DNA of 64,000 nucleotides from Streptomyces sp. DSM 15324 (GTDB lineage Bacteria; Actinomycetota; Actinomycetes; Streptomycetales; Streptomycetaceae), in assembly GCF_001514285.1 (NCBI RefSeq), contig NZ_KQ949028.1, positions 186,001-250,000 on the forward strand, in the 5' to 3' direction. Below are positions 16,880 to 25,992 of this stretch, piece by piece. Every line of letters begins with the position of its first letter. The stretch's first letter is position 1. The position numbers were made by a program, and so were the translations under genes. The notes under the pieces are model-generated. The model worked only from the letters and a program-made list of their open reading frames with translations, was not told the origin of the DNA and did not search any database.

Positions 16880-17902
16880 GTGGACAAAGCCAAGCTGAAC
16901 CAGGCCACGATTCCTCCGGTGATCCTGACCGGGTTGCTCGAACTGGCCGACCAGGACCGAATCGAGACGGCCAGGTGGTTCGCGGGCACGGGCCTTGACC
17001 GGGCCCGGCTGGAACAGTCCCGGACGCTGGTCTCCTACCGGCAGGCGATCACCGTGATCCGCCGCGCCCTGAAGGAACTGCCCGCCGGACCGATCGGCCT
17101 CATGATCGGAAGCCGCGACCCACTCCTCACCTGGGGAACACTCGGCACCGCCGTGCGGTCCGCGTCGACGGGCGCCGAGGCTCGCGAGGTCGCGACCCGG
17201 TTCCACCAAGGGGCGGGCACGATGATGGACTACGTCGTGTCCCGCACGGACCAGGCAAACGTGATCGAGCTCCTGCCCCGCACCCACGAGCCGGACCTGC
17301 TGACCTTCCTCAGCGAGGAGGCCTTCGCCGGGATCGTGGTCCTCACCCGGCTCATGTTCGGCCCGTCATCCGGCCCGCTGGCCGCAGAACTGTCCTACCC
17401 GCCGCCACCGTGGGCTGCGGCGTACACCCGACTGTGGCGCTGTCCGGTCACCTTCGACTGCGAACGCACGACTCTCACCATGCCCGGTTCCCTCGAGGAG
17501 CGGCGCATTCCCACGGCGAACGCCACACAGTTCGACGCCGCTCTGCAGGCAACGCGCGCGATCCTGGAGGCTGACCCGGTCGACGACGTCGTAGCGGCCG
17601 TCGAAGGCACACTTCGCCAGGACCTCCGCTCCCGCCGAACGGCGACGCAGGTCGCGGACGCGCTCGGCATGAGCCCCCGCACCCTTCATCGTCACCTCGC
17701 CAAAGCCGGGTACAGCTTCGGCACGATCCAGGACCGGGTACGGCGGCAGCAGGCCGACGTACTGCTGACCCAAACACGCAGGTCGATCACCGCCATCGCA
17801 GCTGAAATCGGCTACAGCGACCCGCGTGAGTTCCGCCGCGCCTACAAACGATGGACCGACACCACGCCCACCCAAGCGCGAAAAAGCGTGCGGCTCTTTT
17901 GA
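16880..17902 (+). CDS. AraC-family transcriptional regulator
   Basis: About 340 residues. The N-terminal part has the OruR/ArgR-like AraC ligand-binding domain (PF12625 type), and the last hundred residues the double helix-turn-helix: TATQVADALGMSPRTLHRHL and ITAIAAEIGYSDPREFRRAY. GTG at 16880 is chosen because GAGGAGG is six bases upstream; an ATG at 16862 is also in frame. Divergent from the PfkB operon, which it most likely activates. No operator could be defined by eye. Confidence 0.9.
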   Translation: MDKAKLNQATIPPVILTGLLELADQDRIETARWFAGTGLDRARLEQSRTLVSYRQAITVIRRALKELPAGPIGLMIGSRDPLLTWGTLGTAVRSASTGAEAREVATRFHQGAGTMMDYVVSRTDQANVIELLPRTHEPDLLTFLSEEAFAGIVVLTRLMFGPSSGPLAAELSYPPPPWAAAYTRLWRCPVTFDCERTTLTMPGSLEERRIPTANATQFDAALQATRAILEADPVDDVVAAVEGTLRQDLRSRRTATQVADALGMSPRTLHRHLAKAGYSFGTIQDRVRRQQADVLLTQTRRSITAIAAEIGYSDPREFRRAYKRWTDTTPTQARKSVRLF

Positions 17903-18065
17903 CGCTTGACTCCGCTGGCGGATCCCCATCGCCATCCTGTCGGGCGAGCTGACCTGCATCACGGAGTCACCGGCTTACCAGGCGCCCGGCCCGATTTTCC
18001 CGTCAGCGAGGAGGCCGACGCAGTCGGCCTGGCATTCCTGTCGGGGATTTGGGAGCGTCGATGAA

Positions 18066-18870
18066 TTAGTGGGTTGATTTGCCTTCGCGGTGTGCGGATG
18101 TCGCGTGCATGACATAGTTGGCGAGGTCGCTGGGGTCGATCAGACGGGCGGGGATCGGTGCCGGGTGGTCGCCCAGGTCTTCCAGGTGGGGTCGGACCTG
18201 CTTGATCAGGGCTCTCATCTGGTTCTCTCCGACGCGGAAGAGGTAGGCGGTCAGGGAGCGGCACAGGCCGCGCTGATCGAGGACGGCGGCCCAGATGACG
18301 TTCTCCGTGGTCATCTTGCGGTGCCGGGCCGCTGCAGGGGCGGGAGAGTGTCGAGGCGTTCGCGGACGTTGGCGGTGAGCGCGTCCAGGTCGTGACGCTC
18401 GAGGCCGGTCAGGAGGGGGTGGGTGGCCAGGGTCGCGCCCAAGGTGTGCGCATGACGGGGCTGCGATCTGGGGCCGGGCGGATGGAGGGGAACGTCGGGG
18501 ATGCCGGGCTCATGCGGGATCGTGTGGTTCCACTCCCCCTGGAAGTCGGCGGGGCGGATGGTGAGCGCGGCGGCGTGCTGTTCGCTGATCTCGATTCCGG
18601 TGGGGTAGCTGCCGGTGTCCAGGCGGGCGGTCACGGTCAACCCGGGTGCGGGTGGTAGTCGCCGAGATCAGGTTCAGGGCGGTCTCGTAGCCGGTCAGCG
18701 GGCGGGCCCGCCAGTTGAAGGAGATGAAGGAGAACAGGCGGCGCTCGACCCGGTAGGCGAGGCGCCCGTCGAACTGGTGAGACCGGGCGGGAACGGCGCC
18801 GTGCCCTGCGCCTGCGCCATCGTGCACGACTGCGGGCCGCCGAACTGGGCCGCTCCCGGGGCGGGTTAAC
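18066..18870 (-). pseudogene. ISAzo13-type transposase remnant
   Basis: Minus-strand frames give ERRLFSFISFNWRARPLTGY and ETALNLISATTTRTR, then after a frame change ARLDTGSYPTGIEISEQHAA and DFQGEWNHTIPHEPG. This is the conserved end of the catalytic domain of ISAzo13-family transposases. Downstream, PLLTGLERHDLDALTANVRE and an ATGA-overlapping 82-codon frame (CRSLTAYLFRVGENQMRALI, then PHLEDLG) look like the C-terminal extension of the same family. The N-terminal catalytic part is absent and the element is dead. Confidence 0.65.
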
Positions 18871-18945
18871 CAGCAAGGTCCACCTCGCTGCCGACCGACG
18901 CTGCCGACCGTTGTCCCTCATCCTCACCCGTGGTCAGGCCGCTTT
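18834..18945 (+). pseudogene. IS5-type transposase fragment
   Basis: The plus strand reads ELGRSRGGLTSKVHLAADRR and CRPLSLILTRGQA, the LGRSRGGLTTKIHL block of Streptomyces IS5-family transposases. Only about 37 residues survive. It abuts the ISAzo13-type remnant at about 18830, so one element may have inserted next to or into the other. Confidence 0.6.
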
Positions 18946-19116
18946 GATCCAGGACGGGTACCGGTCCGCTGCCGCTGCGCTGTACGCCGATGACGGGCGT
19001 ACACCCCGATCATGGCGGGAGTGGAGAGCACCCGATCGTGCGGCAGACCCGTCAACGGTGTGGAGGACATGGGTTTAACGACCACCTTTCTGCCATGAGC
19101 TGTGGACAGGGCCGGG

Positions 19117-20439
19117 TCAGTCGCCCAGGACTCGTCGAAGGTATGGGTTGCCGAAGCGCCGATCCGGATCGAGGCGGTCACGCAGCGCGGTGAATTCACC
19201 GAAGCGTGGATACGCCGCCGAGAAGTAGTCGGCGTCACGTGTGTGCAGCTTGCCCCAGTGCGGGCGTCCGCCGTGCGCGGTGAAGATGCGCTCCGCCGCG
19301 GCGAAGTACTCGCGGTAGGGCATGCCCCGGTAGGTGTGGACGGCGATGTATCCGCTCTCACGGCCCGACGCCGTGGAGAGGGTGATGTCGTCCGCGGGTG
19401 CCGTACGCACTTCGATGGGAAAGCTGATCCGCAGATCCGAACGGTCGACCATGGCCTTCACCTCGCGCAGGGCGTCGATCAGTGCCTCGCGCGGGAGGGC
19501 GTACTCCGTCTCGATCATCTTCACGCGGCGGGGGGATGTGAAGACCTTGTACGGGATGTCCGTGTAGGTGCGGGCGGAAAGAGCCCGGCTCGACACCCTC
19601 GCTATGGCCGGGACGGCGGCGGGCACGGCCCGCCCCAGCGAGTTGGCTGCCTGGAAAACACCGTTGGAGAGAAACTCGTCCTCGAACCAGCCTCTGAACC
19701 GGCCCGTCGGGGCGAGTGGACCGGTGCTGCGGTTGTTGCGCAGGGTGTTGCAGTTGTCGGTGTGCGGGAACCAGTAGAACTCGAAGTGCTCATTGGTGGC
19801 GTGGAGTTCGTCGAAGGTCGCGGTGACCCTGTCGAATGTCATCGGCTCATCGCGCGCGGTGAGAAGGAACAGCGGTTCCACGGCGAACGTGATCGCGGTG
19901 ACCACGCCGAGCGCGCCCAGCCCGATGCGCGCGGAGGCGAACACCTCCGGGTTCTCGTTCTCCGAGCATGTGAGCAAGGAGCCGTCCGCGGTCACCAGTT
20001 CAAGACCGCGTATCTGTGCTGCGATGGCGGCGGAGTCGCGGCCGGTGCCGTGGGTGCCCGTACTGGTTGCTCCCGCGACGGTCTGCTCCATGATGTCGCC
20101 CATGTTCGTGAGAGACAGACCGCTCTGGGCCAGGGCGGCATTCAGGTCTTTGAGTCGCGTACCTGCTTCGACGGTCACGGTGCCGGCGTTCCGGTCGATG
20201 GTGCGGATGCCGGTGAGGCGGTCGGGCCGTATCAGTACGCCCTCCGTCGCGGCCGCGGCGGAGAACGAGTGGCCGCTGCCGACGGGCTTGACCGTCAGGC
20301 CGTCCTCCGCGGCCTGGCGCACGACGGCGCGAAGTTCGTCGACCGAGGCGGGGGCGACGTCTCGCGCCGGTCGGACTGCGACGTTACTGGCCCAGTTGCG
20401 CCACACGCCTCTGTCCGCACCGTGGTGAGTCGTTGCCAT
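19117..20439 (-). CDS. FAD-linked D-arabinono-1,4-lactone/alditol oxidase-like protein
   Basis: 440 residues. The N-terminal FAD_binding_4 (VAO) domain includes PVGSGHSFSAAAATEGVLI; H57 sits where AldO/ALO enzymes attach FAD covalently. The C-terminal ALO domain carries the HWGKLHT motif (HWxKxH) near residue 395. The family oxidises sugar lactones or alditols with oxygen, giving peroxide. The size and motifs match the Streptomyces alditol oxidase/gulonolactone oxidase group. SD GAAGGAAAG precedes the ATG. The downstream (20491-21625) MFS gene in the same orientation lies upstream in the transcript and is truncated. Confidence 0.85.
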   Translation of the reverse strand: MATTHHGADRGVWRNWASNVAVRPARDVAPASVDELRAVVRQAAEDGLTVKPVGSGHSFSAAAATEGVLIRPDRLTGIRTIDRNAGTVTVEAGTRLKDLNAALAQSGLSLTNMGDIMEQTVAGATSTGTHGTGRDSAAIAAQIRGLELVTADGSLLTCSENENPEVFASARIGLGALGVVTAITFAVEPLFLLTARDEPMTFDRVTATFDELHATNEHFEFYWFPHTDNCNTLRNNRSTGPLAPTGRFRGWFEDEFLSNGVFQAANSLGRAVPAAVPAIARVSSRALSARTYTDIPYKVFTSPRRVKMIETEYALPREALIDALREVKAMVDRSDLRISFPIEVRTAPADDITLSTASGRESGYIAVHTYRGMPYREYFAAAERIFTAHGGRPHWGKLHTRDADYFSAAYPRFGEFTALRDRLDPDRRFGNPYLRRVLGD

Positions 20440-20490
20440 ATCCGTCTTCCTTTCTTGACAGCGGCAGGTGATGGCGCCTTCGCGGCGCTG

Positions 20491-21625
20491 CTAGCGGACG
20501 GAACGGATGCGGTAGACGAGCAGGGCTCCGATGGCCGCGGTCACGCCCACGAGGGTGAACAGGAGCGGATAGCCGTGTCGGGAGTTGATGATGACGCTGG
20601 CGATCAACGGGGCCAGGGCCGGTGGGATGATGGAGCCGATGTTCATGATGCCGAGGTCCTGGGCGCGGCTCTCGGCATCGGGCAGCACCTGGGTGATCAA
20701 CGCTTGGTCGACAGCCATGTAGGCGCCGAAGCCTGCGCCCATGAGCGCGGATGTCACCAGCAGGACGGAGTAGGTCGGAAAGCTTGCCAGAAGGAAGCCG
20801 GACGCCGCCTGGAGCAGCGCTGCCAGGGCGACGAAGATCCTTCGCCTGCCGAGGCGGTCCGACAGCGCTCCAGCGACAGCGGTCGCTACCAGCCCGGCCA
20901 GGAGGTAGACGACGGTGCAGACGAGCAGCCCGCTGTCAGGATCGGGCACCTTGAGCGCGTCGGTGAGGTAGTAGAGCGTATAGCAGACACCCAGCGAGTT
21001 CGCCAGGTTGACCAGCAGCCGTCCGCCGAAGGCCCAGGAGAACTCACGGTTCTTCAGTGAGCTGCCCATGGAGGTGAGCACGGCGCGCAGCCGCAGCGGC
21101 GGTTCACTGCCGTAGGCGGCCTCACGGTAATGCAGCAGGAACGGCACCATGCAGATGATCAGCATGGCTGCCATGACGGCGAACGCTGCCTGGGGGGAGA
21201 GGGCGAAGGCCGAGGTAGCGGCGATGCCGACCACCACGCCGAGGGCCTGAGGGCCGTAGATGGCGCTGGAGATCATTCCCCGCTGGTTCTCGGGGACGCG
21301 GTCGGCGATGACGGCGGTCAGTGCGGCGGTGACCGCGCTGAGTCCCAGCATGCTCGCCGACCATGCCACCGTCACGCCTGTGACCGTCGTTTGTGCGCCG
21401 GTGACGATCAGTCCGGCGGCGAAGGCCAGGGCACCGACGGCGAGCCAGAGTCTGCGCCGGCCGAAGCGGCTGCGGGAACGGTCGCACAGCGCGCCGCATA
21501 GGGGGAGGGCGACGAGCGCCGCCAATCCGGAGACACCGTTGACGACGGCGAAGTCGGAGACCTTCGAGGCCGGTTCGATGGCCTCCAGTTGCTGGGGGAG
21601 CAGCAGCTGGAGGGGGACGAGGTTG
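20491..21625 (-). pseudogene. 5'-truncated MFS transporter
   Basis: The frame contains PLQLLLPQQLEAIEPASKVS before the first in-frame start, and then about ten membrane helices with DRSRSRFGRRRLW and DRLGRRRIFVAL loops. Homology therefore begins before any usable start codon: the first helix and start are missing because the region is joined near 21628 to the beginning of an amidohydrolase gene in another frame. An internal ATG/GTG at 21525 could give a 344-residue product lacking the first helix or so, unlikely to be functional. Likely related to glycoside-pentoside-hexuronide or similar carriers. Confidence 0.7.
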
Positions 21626-21627
21626 CG

Positions 21628-21838
21628 TCTGCCAGGTGTGCCGATGTGTGTCGATCATGCCGGGCGCCACGATGTGCCCCGTGACGTCCACCGTCTCCGC
21701 CTCGTCGACGGAGAGGTCCGGTGCCACCGCGGCGATCACACCGTCCTCGATCAGCACGTCACCTCGGGACAGGTCCCCCAGACGCGGATCCATGGTGAGG
21801 ACGGTGCCGCCGCGCAGCACAACGCGATGCCGAGCCAT
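21628..21838 (-). pseudogene. N-terminal fragment of an amidohydrolase
   Basis: MARHRVVLRGGTVLTMDPRL, then DVLIEDGVIAAVAPDLSVDE and HIVAPGMIDTHRHTWQT: the start of an imidazolonepropionase/guanine deaminase/ATZ-type metal-dependent hydrolase including the first metal motif DTHRH. After about 70 residues homology stops and the frame reads out-of-frame MFS sequence. A deletion has joined the two genes. Confidence 0.75.
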
Positions 21839-21997
21839 GATGACTCCTTCGTCATCCGAGCCACAGAGGCAGTGCCTCCCGTGGACTCACCTCACCAGAG
21901 GAGCACGCCGGGGATCATCAGCCTAAATGGTTGTGAACCGGCCGTGACCGAGGTGTTGACGGCCCGGACTCCTCTGACGTAAACGGAAGCACCGGCA

Positions 21998-22909
21998 GTG
22001 CGGGCGGTACGGAGCGGGAGGCACGGAGGTACAGGCAGGGACATCCGGGCGCTCCGCTACGCGGTGACACTGGCAGAGGAACTGCACTTCGGCAGGGCCG
22101 CACAGCGGCACTACATCAGCCCCCAGCCCTTCGGCCGCCACATCCAGCGGCTGGAACGGGAACTGGGCACCCGGCTCTTCGAATGCACCAGCCGCCGGGT
22201 GACCCTCACCCCTGAGGGCGAGCGGCTGATCGCCGAGGCCCGGACTCTGCTCGACACCGTGGACTCCCTCACCGAACACCGCCGCCGCCGCGCCGCTGAC
22301 GAAAAGCTCCTCACGCTGGGCGTCCTGGGATTCGGACTCGCCGAACGCTGGACGGACCTGACCGCGGCGGTGCACGGACACGATCCCGGGATCGCCTTCT
22401 CCTACGCCGAACTGGACCTGGCCGACCAGTACGAAGCAGTCCGCAGCCACCGGGTCGACGTGGGCATCGTCCAGTACGTCGGCCCCGTCGACGGGCTCGT
22501 CTTCGAGCACGCCCTGACCATGCCCCGGGTCGTGGTCGTCCCCGCCCGCTCCCCTCTCGCCGACGCCGACCGTCTGACCGAGGCCGACGTCAGTGACTGC
22601 CCGTGGCTGCCCACCGCCCTCGCCCATCCCGCACTCGAAGCATGGTCCGGCCCCGCCGCCGACGGATCCCACAACCGCGGCGCCCTGCGCCACCCCGCCG
22701 CCATACCGTCAGCTGTGGCGACAACCGGCCGCATAGCCCTGCACGCCGAAGCCGCCGGCCGCTTCTACCCCCACCCGGAGGTCCGGTTCGTCCCGCTCGA
22801 CGGACCGCCCGTGGAGATCGCCGTCGCCACCCGCGCAACCGACGACCGTCACGCCATCACCGTCATCCGCCGCGCCACACGCCTGCTCGGCAGAGTCGGG
22901 TCTGTCTGA
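21998..22909 (+). CDS. LysR-family transcriptional regulator (start codon doubtful)
   Basis: About 303 residues. The DNA-binding region reads IRALRYAVTLAEELHFGRAA and HIQRLERELGTRLFECTSRR, followed by a substrate-binding domain. The position where homologues begin (M-D-I-R) has AGG at 22037-22039, exactly six bases after a perfect GGAGGT at 22025-22030, so the original ATG seems mutated to AGG. The only in-frame start upstream is the GTG at 21998, preceded by GGAAG, adding 13 residues. Divergent from the amidohydrolase remnant. Target genes may already be lost. Confidence 0.75.
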   Translation: MRAVRSGRHGGTGRDIRALRYAVTLAEELHFGRAAQRHYISPQPFGRHIQRLERELGTRLFECTSRRVTLTPEGERLIAEARTLLDTVDSLTEHRRRRAADEKLLTLGVLGFGLAERWTDLTAAVHGHDPGIAFSYAELDLADQYEAVRSHRVDVGIVQYVGPVDGLVFEHALTMPRVVVVPARSPLADADRLTEADVSDCPWLPTALAHPALEAWSGPAADGSHNRGALRHPAAIPSAVATTGRIALHAEAAGRFYPHPEVRFVPLDGPPVEIAVATRATDDRHAITVIRRATRLLGRVGSV

Positions 22910-22929
22910 AAGATCGTGTAGGTCCGTGA

Positions 22930-24090
22930 CGTGACAGGTTGGTCATGCCCCAGGTGCCGTGTTGCTCGGCGACCTTGACCCAGCCCTGTGCCGGCGTTGC
23001 GGTGTGGCCGTTGTCAGCATCCGGGAGGCGGATACCGAAGCCCTCCAGCGCACGTGGCGCGAGGGCCCATGTCTCTCCGGTGTGTTGGACGAGGCCGTGG
23101 TCGGCGAGGCGTTTCAGGGTCCGGTAGGGGTGGTCCACTCCTCAAGTGCCGGGTCGGGGGGAACTGAGTGGACCGGAAACGAGACAGCAGAGCGTGGTCG
23201 CCGTGTCCGGGGATGGTGCCGTCGCCCAGGTACCAGGTGGAGCCCTTGGCCGTGACCGGCTCGCAGGCGGCGGAGCCAGCCTCCCGGCTTCAGGACCGTC
23301 TTGTAGACGGCCCGCAGTGTCGTGCGGGAGACTCCGGCTTCCTCCGCGGTCTGCCGCTCACTGGCGTGGTGCAGCAGGCCGCGCGATCTGGGCGAAGTTC
23401 AGGTGCGCCCGCAGCACCCGCAGCGCGGTCCGGCCCCGTTCCCCGCGGCACGGTGTCGTTTCGATCCGGTCGCGCAGTGCGGCGAGGACCTCGTACGCCT
23501 CGTGCCGGGAGCCCAGTGCGATGGTGGTGCTGATTGCGTCCGAGGCGCTGGCCCACACCCGGGCGGATGTAGTCCAGGGCGCGCGACTGCCCGGAGCGCA
23601 GCGCGATGTGCCGGGTGTGCCGTCCGCCTTCGTGGTCGGGGTGCAGCAGGAGCTGCGTGAGCTGGTCGACGCTGCCGCCGGCGCGGGCGGCATGGCAGGC
23701 GATGGCCGCAGTGATGCGGTGACTGTGCTCGGCCGCGCCCTGACGGTCCGCGCGCTCTATGCGAACGCGGGCCTGCCCGCCAGACCTGTCGGCCGTCGAT
23801 GGTGTGACGGTCGGCGTGTTCGGCGGGGACATGATCGGAGGGGTCTGGCTGGTCGGGCAGGGTGTCCGCCAACACCGAGGACGGCTGGGGGCCGGGGCCG
23901 GTGCCATCGTCTCTGCCTGTACGCGGCTTCGTCGCCACGTTCCAGCCCGACGCGCACTTCCGACGCATCCCTGCCGCTTGCGGTGGCATCTTCCTTGCCG
24001 GACGGCCTCTTGGCGAGGAGATGTACGAGGCCAACCTCTGTCGCCGCTTCAGGCGTGGTTGGTGCGGTGGTTGGTGCCTGCGGACCACGC
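22930..24090 (-). pseudogene. Remnant of an integrative-element/plasmid replication or primase-type protein
   Basis: Across several minus-strand frames: HSHRITAAIACHAARAGGSV, DQLTQLLLHPDHEGGRHTRH, GSRHEAYEVLAALRDRIETT, RGRTALRVLRAHLNFAQIA, GVSRTTLRAVYKTVLKPGGW and DHPYRTLKRLADHGLVQHTG. This order (helical region, first HTH, second HTH) resembles the C-terminal part of large replication/primase-like proteins of actinobacterial integrative elements. Frames are broken many times and no start is visible. No att site or integrase was found nearby. Confidence 0.5.
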
Positions 24091-24128
24091 GCACACCAGC
24101 ACCCGGTCAGCTGCGGAGGGAGTCCGTG

Positions 24129-25754
24129 TCAGCTGGCTCGCAGGACATCGAGTGCTGTGAGTGCCACGTGAAGCTCCGTGCGCTGGTCGCCGGATTCGAG
24201 GTCACGGTCGAGGAGACGCTCGATGGTGCGCAGGCGTTGGTACATGGTCTCGCGGGAAAGGCCGCCCCGGCGGGCGGCGGTCGTCTTGTTGCCGGCCGCT
24301 TCGAGGTAGTGGCGCAGGGTGGTCAGCAAATCGGTGCCGTGCTGAGCGTCACGGTCGATGAGGCGCCGGAGCTGCCGTTCGGTGTACTCCTGGACACGAG
24401 GGTCCTCTCGAAGGGCGTACAACATACGGCGGAGACCGATGTCGGACAGCTCATGGAACGAGCGGTTCCGGGGGAGGGACTGGCCGGGCGGGGTGGCCTC
24501 GGCGACGCGGGCCGCCTCGCGGAAGGACCGGGCGCTGTCGGTGAGGTCGGTGACCTCGCACCCCGCACTCACGATCGCTTCCGGGGCCAGCCCCCGCACC
24601 GCTTCGGACAGGCGCTCCATGAAGGGATGCCAGGGCTGGCCAGGGCGCAGAGCCAGCAGGATGCCGAGGCGGCCGGGGGCCAGCTCGCCGACGAGGGCCG
24701 CCACCCCCACCGTACTCAACTCCTGCACAAGACGTGACTCGGTCTCGACCGCCCCCTTCCCGTCTGGCAGGTCCACCAGGGCGGCGACGAAGTGGCCTCG
24801 ATCCGTTGCCAGGCCCAGGGCGGCGCAGCGGGCGTGTGCGTCCTCCGCGGAGCGGTGGCGCTGTTCCACGAGGTCGAGCAGGGCGTTGCGGTGTGCGGTG
24901 CGTTCCCATGGAGCGGGGTGGATGAGTCGCGCGACGGTCAGTGCCATCGCGGTCCTCTCCAGCAGAGTGATGTTTTCCGGCCCGAACGCTGCTCCTGAGC
25001 TGCGCGCCGGGAGCATGACCACTCGGCCCCAGCGCTCGCCCTGGTACTCGACCGGTGCGGTGAGCCAGCCTTCCGGGCCGCCTGTGGTGGTGGCGTCGCC
25101 GGGGCCGGTCGCCCTGGAGCGTTGTTCCCAGTCGGCGAGTGCCTCCTCCACGGTGAGCCCGGACGGTTCGCAGATCAGAGCCTGGTGCACCAGGTTCTCC
25201 AGCACCACCGTGCTTCCGCTCATGTCCGCAGCCGCACGCACCACGTCCTCCGGGCCGGCGCCGCGCAGGGTCAGGGCGGTGAACGCCTCGTGGATGCGCT
25301 GAGCGCGGCGCATCGCCTCCGTCTGGTTGCCGAGCAGCAGGGAGTGCACGACCTGCGTGACCTCCAGGAAGTTGACGTCCTTGGCCAGTGTGACGAGGGG
25401 GAGGCCGCGCCGCCGGCAGGCGTCGACGAGGGTGTCCGGCGGGCGGTGGTAGCGGCGTACGAGTTCGATGACCAGGGCAGCGGCCCCGGTGTCGGCGAGT
25501 TCGTCGACGTACCGGCGCACGCCGGCCGAGTCCTGGGGCAGGGGCATTCCGGTGGTCAGGACTAGCTCGCCGCCCTTGAGGAACGACGCGGGGTCGGTCA
25601 GCTCGGTGATGTGCACCCACCGGACCGGACGGTCCAGATGCGGCGCGCCGGTGACGACCGTCGGTTGTCCGGCAGCCAGAACAGGAAGGGCCAGGACAGT
25701 GGCGACGGTGAGTGGACGGGTGGGTCCCTGGACGGCCGATTGGTTGTCGTTCAC
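24129..25754 (-). CDS. PucR-family transcriptional regulator
   Basis: 541 residues. The N-terminal PucR (purine catabolism-type sensing) domain begins near residue 16 with VATVLALPVLAAGQ and includes VRWVHITELTDPASFLKGGE. A GGDEF-like middle region follows and the C-terminal HTH_30 reads AAGNKTTAARRGGLSRETMY and QRLRTIERLL. GTG at 25754 has GGAGAG upstream. It is divergent from the aminotransferase gene, which it probably controls. It is paralogous to the PucR at 30330-31931. A GTCACTGTGAC palindrome lies about 45 bases upstream. Confidence 0.93.
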   Translation of the reverse strand: MNDNQSAVQGPTRPLTVATVLALPVLAAGQPTVVTGAPHLDRPVRWVHITELTDPASFLKGGELVLTTGMPLPQDSAGVRRYVDELADTGAAALVIELVRRYHRPPDTLVDACRRRGLPLVTLAKDVNFLEVTQVVHSLLLGNQTEAMRRAQRIHEAFTALTLRGAGPEDVVRAAADMSGSTVVLENLVHQALICEPSGLTVEEALADWEQRSRATGPGDATTTGGPEGWLTAPVEYQGERWGRVVMLPARSSGAAFGPENITLLERTAMALTVARLIHPAPWERTAHRNALLDLVEQRHRSAEDAHARCAALGLATDRGHFVAALVDLPDGKGAVETESRLVQELSTVGVAALVGELAPGRLGILLALRPGQPWHPFMERLSEAVRGLAPEAIVSAGCEVTDLTDSARSFREAARVAEATPPGQSLPRNRSFHELSDIGLRRMLYALREDPRVQEYTERQLRRLIDRDAQHGTDLLTTLRHYLEAAGNKTTAARRGGLSRETMYQRLRTIERLLDRDLESGDQRTELHVALTALDVLRAS

Positions 25755-25798
25755 GGTCTCTCCAAGGGTTACTGCACGGACGCGACCGGCTGTGTCCG

Positions 25799-25812
25799 GT
25801 CACTGTGACAAG
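25799..25812. promoter_or_regulatory. Candidate PucR operator
   Basis: GTCACTGTGAC at 25799-25809 is a perfect 5+1+5 palindrome followed by AAG. The GTGACAAG end recurs at 31985-31992 upstream of the second PucR gene. It sits between the divergent PucR and aminotransferase genes. The evidence is two sites only. Confidence 0.35.
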
Positions 25813-25992
25813 CGTCCCTGACCTGCGCAAGAGCGATCAGGGCGTCGTTGGTGTCCGATGGGTCGTCGATGAGCCTGACACAACGTCCGGATGTCGTGTG
25901 CCGGCCGGACAGATTGCGCGTTGGTGCGGCCCCGCTCCGCCGAGATGCTCGGAAGGCCGCAGCAGACCGCACACCGAGGCCGGGAGATGAAC

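Noticed and set aside
19102-21060. A 652-codon plus-strand frame across the AldO-like oxidase and MFS genes
   Set aside because: Shadow of two minus-strand genes; no start with a ribosome site and no homology.
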